From Chitinophaga terrae (ex Kim and Jung 2007) (GTDB taxonomy: Bacteria; Bacteroidota; Bacteroidia; Chitinophagales; Chitinophagaceae), in NCBI RefSeq assembly GCF_900107795.1, contig NZ_FNRL01000005.1, positions 1 through 63,480 of the forward strand: a stretch of DNA of 63,480 nucleotides, written 5' to 3'. The notes beneath the pieces are model-generated. The model searched no databases. It was not told the DNA's origin and saw nothing but the letters and a program-made list of their open reading frames with translations. The translations under genes and the position numbers were made by a program. Shown piece by piece: positions 61,913 to 63,480 of this stretch. Each line of letters begins with the position of its first letter. The stretch's first letter is position 1.

Positions 61913-62045
61913 AATAAGAAAGCAAAGGAGTTTTTTTAAGAGAAATTAAGATTGTTAATAAGAAAGCAAAGGAATTTTTTTAAGAGAAATTAAGACTGTT
62001 AATAAGAAAGCAAAGGAATTTTTTTTAAGAGAAATTAAGACTGTT
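61913..62045 (+). repeat. Tandem repeat, 3 x 44-45 bases
   Basis: Copies at 61913-61956, 61957-62000 and 62001-62045 differ at two or three positions and by one T in the homopolymer. A partial fourth copy (62046-62061) runs into the central hairpin. The right half lacks matching repeats, so the expansion happened on one arm only. Confidence 0.85.
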
Positions 62046-62048
62046 AAT

Positions 62049-62110
62049 AAGAAAGCAAAGGGACCGAAGATTGTGTTATATAACATAATCTTCGGTCCCT
62101 TTGCTTTCTT
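62049..62110. terminator. Bidirectional terminator hairpin between convergent genes
   Basis: A 62-base palindrome (31 + 31, one mismatch, forming G-U on the plus transcript), with an A-rich start and T-rich end on each strand. It lies between convergent genes and can end transcription in both directions. It is long for a terminator and is formed by the centre of the repeat. Confidence 0.7.
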
Positions 62111-62195
62111 AATTACTTCCTTAATAATCTTATCTCACTTAAAAAAATCCTTTGCCTCTTTGCCCCTCTCAGCGTCTTTGCGTGAAACTAACTAC

Positions 62196-63323
62196 TTATA
62201 TCAGTTCTTTCAGTTTTTCCACTACTTTGTCTACTTCTTCTTTGGTGTTGTTCTTACTGAAAGAGAAACGTACGGCTACTAAGTCAGGATTCTCGTTGAT
62301 TGCGCGAATAACGTGTGATCCTGCATTAGCGCCGGAGGTACACGCACTGCCGCCGGAAGCGCAGATGCCGTTGATATCCAGGTTGAAGAGGATCATTTCG
62401 CTTTTTTCGGTTTTAGGGAACGCTACGTTCAATACGGTGTAGAGGCTACGACCGTATAGATCGCCGTTAAAAGTTACTCCCGGGATGTGTTGTTTCAGCT
62501 GCTCTGCCATGTACATCCGGAGGTTGTTGATATGAGTGCTGTGCGCTTCATATTCGGCGGTTGCTATTTCCAGCGCTTTGGCGAAACCGATGATACCATA
62601 AAGGTTTTCGGTACCGGCGCGCATATTGCGTTCCTGGCTACCTCCCTGGATGAAAGGTTTTATTTTAACATTTTCGTTAATATATAAAATTCCTACGCCT
62701 TTAGGGCCGTGGAATTTATGTCCTGCGCCGGTGATGAAATCTACAGGCGTGTTACGCAGGTCGAACGGGTAGTGTCCGACTGTTTGTACGGTGTCGGAGT
62801 GGAAGATGGCGTTAAACTCCCTGCACAGGTTACCGACAGCATGAATATCGAGCAGGTTGCCGATCTCGTTGTTGGCGTGCATGAGCGTTACCAGGCATTT
62901 CTCGGTCGACTGGGCAAGCAGTTCGCGTAAATGCGCCATGTCTATATGTCCGTCGGGTTGGATACGAACGAACGACAGGGCAATACCTTCACTGTGATGC
63001 AGGTGTTCTACCGTGTGTAATGTGGCGTGGTGCTCAATAGGGGAAGAAATAATATGCCTGCAGCCCAGGTCTTTAATCGCAGCGTTGATGGCAGTATTGC
63101 TGCTTTCTGTACCTCCGGAGGTAAAGAAGATCTCGCCTGGATGTGCATTCAGGAGCTTGGCTACGGTTTTACGGGCAGTTTCAATACCGAGTCTGGATTC
63201 CCGTCCATAAGAATAGATAGAAGATGGATTTCCAAACTTTTCCGTCATAAATGGCAACATCGCGTCCAATACTGCAGGATCCAGCGAGGTTGTTGCCGCA
63301 TTGTCAAAGTAAATTCTTTCCAA
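62196..63323 (-). CDS. Cysteine desulfurase (NifS/IscS-like)
   Basis: 375 aa from a TTG at 63323 (homologues begin ERIYFDNAATT, and a longer frame back to 63404 adds 27 residues of poor character). PLP lysine Lys203 in TGAGHKFHGPKG; persulfide cysteine Cys328 in SGGSACTSG; DNAATT near the start. It delivers sulfur for Fe-S clusters and tRNA thiolation. No other isc/suf genes follow within the window. The start choice is moderately certain. Confidence 0.88.
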   Translation of the reverse strand: MERIYFDNAATTSLDPAVLDAMLPFMTEKFGNPSSIYSYGRESRLGIETARKTVAKLLNAHPGEIFFTSGGTESSNTAINAAIKDLGCRHIISSPIEHHATLHTVEHLHHSEGIALSFVRIQPDGHIDMAHLRELLAQSTEKCLVTLMHANNEIGNLLDIHAVGNLCREFNAIFHSDTVQTVGHYPFDLRNTPVDFITGAGHKFHGPKGVGILYINENVKIKPFIQGGSQERNMRAGTENLYGIIGFAKALEIATAEYEAHSTHINNLRMYMAEQLKQHIPGVTFNGDLYGRSLYTVLNVAFPKTEKSEMILFNLDINGICASGGSACTSGANAGSHVIRAINENPDLVAVRFSFSKNNTKEEVDKVVEKLKELI

Positions 63324-63373
63324 TTTCTGGTGGTTTTTGATAATAAGAACTAAAAATAATGGTGGTTGGGAAG

Positions 63374-63480
63374 CAAAGTTCCGAAATTGCTGGCAAAGGG
63401 GCAAAGTTTTTTGGATGCGGTTTTTTGACTGGAGCGAGTTTTGGCATGCAAAGACGCAAAGGGGTTTTGGACCGGAGCGA
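63374..63480. repeat. CGCAAAG-family repeat fragments at the window edge
   Basis: About 107 bases upstream of the desulfurase gene, with repeated GCAAAG words (tgctggcaaaggggcaaag, later gcatgcaaagacgcaaagg) and two copies of a GACTGGAGCGAG / GACCGGAGCGA motif. It appears to continue past the edge. No promoter box was found in it. Confidence 0.5.

Larger units (their letters stand above)
61860..62190. repeat. Large nested inverted repeat between glmM and the desulfurase
   Basis: Outer arms run from about 61860-61916 and 62129-62190. The best part, 61863-61899 against 62152-62188, is 37 bases with one mismatch. Inside are three 44-base tandem repeats and a nearly perfect 62-base central hairpin. 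The arms carry the CGCAAAGACGC word of the family also at 45840 and 63374. The 343 bases between the genes contain no coding sequence. Confidence 0.85.

Noticed and set aside
61913..62045. CRISPR array
   Set aside because: The 44-base units are directly adjacent with no unique spacers, so they are a simple tandem repeat.

Overview
The window looks like chromosome from a Gram-negative Bacteroidota bacterium, most likely family Chitinophagaceae (Chitinophaga/Niastella/Filimonas-like). The evidence is a flexirubin/aryl-polyene pigment cluster with a Flavobacterium-type tyrosine ammonia-lyase, -33 TTTG / -7 TAnnTTTG promoter elements, DUF6702/HupE genes, and a large Rhs/YD-repeat toxin locus of the type common in that family. 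No tRNA, rRNA, CRISPR array or transposase was seen.

Region 1 (1-23.2 kb, minus strand) is one tight operon that I read as a polymorphic-toxin locus. Its transcription order is: a 741-aa predicted outer-membrane barrel with a coiled coil, a 367-aa secreted beta-sandwich-like protein, a 2172-aa protein with an SpvB-like N-terminus, a PA14 domain and DUF5977-like repeats, two smaller secreted proteins, a 3420-aa Rhs protein with a C-terminal toxin-like tip, and an AT-rich putative immunity gene. A 16-bp-stem terminator follows, and then an orphan fragment of another Rhs core that runs off the window. The large protein and the Rhs protein together resemble a split TcB/TcC-like cage with extra envelope components. 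I regard this as the best candidate for an undescribed system.

Region 2 (23.5-29.0 kb) holds ordinary genes: two small envelope proteins, an esterase, an M1 aminopeptidase, a HupE/UreJ membrane protein and a divergent DUF6702 gene.

Region 3 (29.0-54.8 kb, minus strand) is a 25-gene type II polyketide operon for an aryl polyene of flexirubin type. Tyrosine ammonia-lyase would supply 4-coumarate and a PaaK-like ligase would activate it. Three active ketosynthases, a chain-length-factor-like partner and a degenerate ketosynthase fragment extend it on two acyl carrier proteins, with a ketoreductase and two complementary half-site dehydratases. A halogenase-like flavoprotein, an O-methyltransferase and a CrtI-like oxidoreductase could tailor the chain. 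Acyltransferases, a trifunctional MMPL/PlsC/methyltransferase protein, a LolA-like carrier and a lipoprotein could place the product in the outer membrane. A dedicated AcpS is included. No darA/darB genes for the dialkylresorcinol half are visible. A good promoter and a pair of direct repeats lie upstream of the first gene.

Region 4 (54.9-63.5 kb) is housekeeping: a CNNM/CorC-type protein, a ZIP metal transporter, a PAP2 phosphatase, a methyltransferase, an LTA-synthase-like phosphotransferase, glmM and a cysteine desulfurase. Three intergenic sites carry a related CGCAAAG-type repeat. The most elaborate lies between glmM and the desulfurase, with nested inverted repeats and a 44-bp tandem repeat.
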